Positions 32,919 through 33,545 of a stretch of 33,545 bases of DNA are shown here, one piece after another. Made by a program: the position numbers and the translations under genes. The stretch is from Haematobacter missouriensis (GTDB taxonomy: Bacteria > Pseudomonadota > Alphaproteobacteria > Rhodobacterales > Rhodobacteraceae): contig NZ_JFGS01000037.1 in assembly GCF_000740775.1 (NCBI RefSeq), positions 1 to 33,545 on the forward strand. The letters are read 5' to 3'. Numbering within the stretch: the first letter of the stretch is position 1; every line of letters starts with the position of its first letter. The notes beneath the pieces are model-generated. The model was given only the letters and a program-made list of their open reading frames with translations, did not search any database and was not told the DNA's origin.

Positions 32919-32974
32919 GGCAATTCCTCAACACCTATATCAGGAACGCTTATCCGTATTCCCGCGTTGGATAG
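32919..32974 (+). pseudogene. KTSC-domain protein, C-terminal remnant
   Basis: This remnant encodes FLNTYIRNAYPYSRVG and a TAG stop, the end of the KTSC domain begun at 30388. It is in frame with the N-terminal part once IS66-C and one GTCAAAAG copy are removed. The YIR and YPY motifs are those conserved in KTSC proteins. It has no start of its own. Confidence 0.85.
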
Positions 32975-33017
32975 GCCCCGCACCGGTGCTGCCCAATGGC
33001 TCGCTTACGATGGAAAC

Positions 33018-33058
33018 GGCTTGCCCCTGACGGCAAGCCAACAGCTTGGTATCAAGCT
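33018..33058. other. Two adjacent perfect hairpins downstream of the KTSC gene
   Basis: GGCTTGCC (33018-33025) pairs with GGCAAGCC (33032-33039) around a 6-base loop. Three bases further on, AGCTTG (33043-33048) pairs with CAAGCT (33053-33058) around a 4-base loop. There is no T-run directly after either, so this is not a standard intrinsic terminator. Its position 44 bp after the last gene of the plus arm suggests an RNA 3'-end or processing structure, but that is inference. Confidence 0.4.
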
Positions 33059-33208
33059 GGCGTCCGACGGGCTTTTTAAGTTCCATAGCATGTCATTCGT
33101 AGATTAAGCAGCCGACGCCATTGTGACGGTTACGACAAGCACGCTGTAAATTTGAAATTAGTTTAGGGGAGCGAGGCTCGACCCATCAAGCCAACCTCAA
33201 AAAGAGGG

Positions 33209-33285
33209 TGGCGCACCCGACACGATTCGAACGTGTGGCCTCCACCTTCGGAGGGTGGCGCTCTATCCAGCTGAGCTACGGGTGC
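33209..33285 (-). tRNA. tRNA-Arg (anticodon CCG)
   Basis: Read on the minus strand, the gene folds as a complete tRNA. The acceptor arm pairs GCACCCG with CGGGTGC, and the D-arm holds GCTCAGCTGGATAGAGC. The anticodon stem pairs CCACC with GGTGG around loop CTCCGAA, giving anticodon CCG (reads CGG, arginine). The T-arm is ACACG-TTCGAAT-CGTGT. CCA is encoded at 33211-33209. Its 3' end faces the defence island, the geometry used by integrases that target tRNA genes, although no integrase is seen in the window. Confidence 0.95.
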
Positions 33286-33545
33286 ATCGTCGTTTTGATA
33301 GTGTGCGAGATCAACCAAGGTCAATCCCGAAACCAGTTACTCGAATCAACGTCATTCATGCGGTTCCGAGGGCCGCCAACTTCCGTCGTTCGTACTCTAC
33401 AACCTCCTTAAAGTTTGCTTCCGTGGCGCTTCCGCGACCAAGAGAGCGATTTTCACAGTTCTATCGACTTCCACCAAACCCTTGGTTTCTATCGATATTT
33501 TCTACACCCACAACAAAGCCACTTGACTTGCCTCTGCCTTCGGAG
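33286..33545. other. No recognisable gene
   Basis: These 260 bp beside the tRNA hold no coding region I can support on either strand and no clear terminator or repeat. They are less GC-rich than the coding regions and probably form the upstream region of the tRNA and of whatever lies beyond the window. Confidence 0.5.

Noticed and set aside
32967-33107. 46-codon frame from TTG overlapping the KTSC stop, ending TTCGTAGATTAA
   Set aside because: No ATG or GTG start, no ribosome site, no family resemblance, and it contains the two hairpins; coding cannot be supported.
33194-33207. CCTC-AAAAA-GAGG as a terminator of the tRNA gene
   Set aside because: The stem is only 4 bp and no T-run follows it on the transcribed strand.
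33537-33545. CCTTCGGAG at the window end matches the anticodon loop region of the tRNA
   Set aside because: Only 9 bp and cut by the window edge; it could be another tRNA or chance and cannot be judged.
1-33545. CRISPR array
   Set aside because: No regularly spaced direct repeats were seen anywhere in the window.

Overview
This window looks like a GC-rich alphaproteobacterial accessory region, most likely Rhodobacterales and perhaps a Paracoccus relative. That placement rests on base composition, codon use and the IS66/IS903-type element repertoire; no housekeeping gene fixes it, and chromosome versus plasmid cannot be told. Nothing here was searched against a database: all names come from motifs and family resemblance read by eye.

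Left region (1-8727): nested mobile DNA. An IS66-family element, here IS66-B (minus strand, right end at 8727, left end outside the window), carries a tnpA split in two. Its C-terminal half is at 47-320 and its N-terminal half at 8514-8643. Between the halves lies an 8193-bp composite transposon-like unit (321-8513) flanked on both sides by the same 8-bp direct repeat, CGTTCACC. The unit has a complete IS66 (IS66-A, 321-2795) at the left and a 212-bp inverted fragment, identical by eye to its left end, at the right (8302-8513). The cargo is madL-madM (malonate:Na+ symporter subunits) without a visible ribosome binding site, a convergent operon for an HlyD-type periplasmic adaptor plus two ABC-2 permeases with no ATPase, and a 5'-truncated IS903-group IS5 element.

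Central region (8779-30379): a two-armed defence island. The minus-strand arm reads WYL-type regulator, SNF2-like helicase with a C-terminal DUF3883, DUF262-HNH protein (GmrSD/BrxU-like), DUF1156 adenine-type DNA methyltransferase, DUF499 ATPase with an N-terminal HEPN domain. The plus-strand arm starts from the same 200-bp divergent control region and reads AddB-like nuclease, AddA-like helicase-nuclease, SIR2 protein, HerA ATPase, KTSC protein. Gene joints are short or overlapping (ATGA at addB/addA and sir2/herA; 10-16 bp at most minus-strand joints, 76 bp at one), so each arm is probably one transcription unit. The likely logic is a methyltransferase marking self DNA, helicases and ATPases scanning or translocating DNA, several nucleases attacking non-self or wrongly modified DNA, and HEPN and SIR2 as possible RNase and NAD+-depleting effectors. 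It shares parts with BREX and DISARM but lacks PglZ, BrxA/B, DrmA, DrmB and DrmC.

Right region (30388-33545): the small KTSC gene that ends the plus arm is cut by a third, intact IS66 element (IS66-C, 30545-32910) with a perfect 8-bp target duplication. After the KTSC remnant come two adjacent perfect hairpins and a tRNA-Arg(CCG) on the minus strand, its 3' end facing the island. The last 260 bp hold no recognisable gene.
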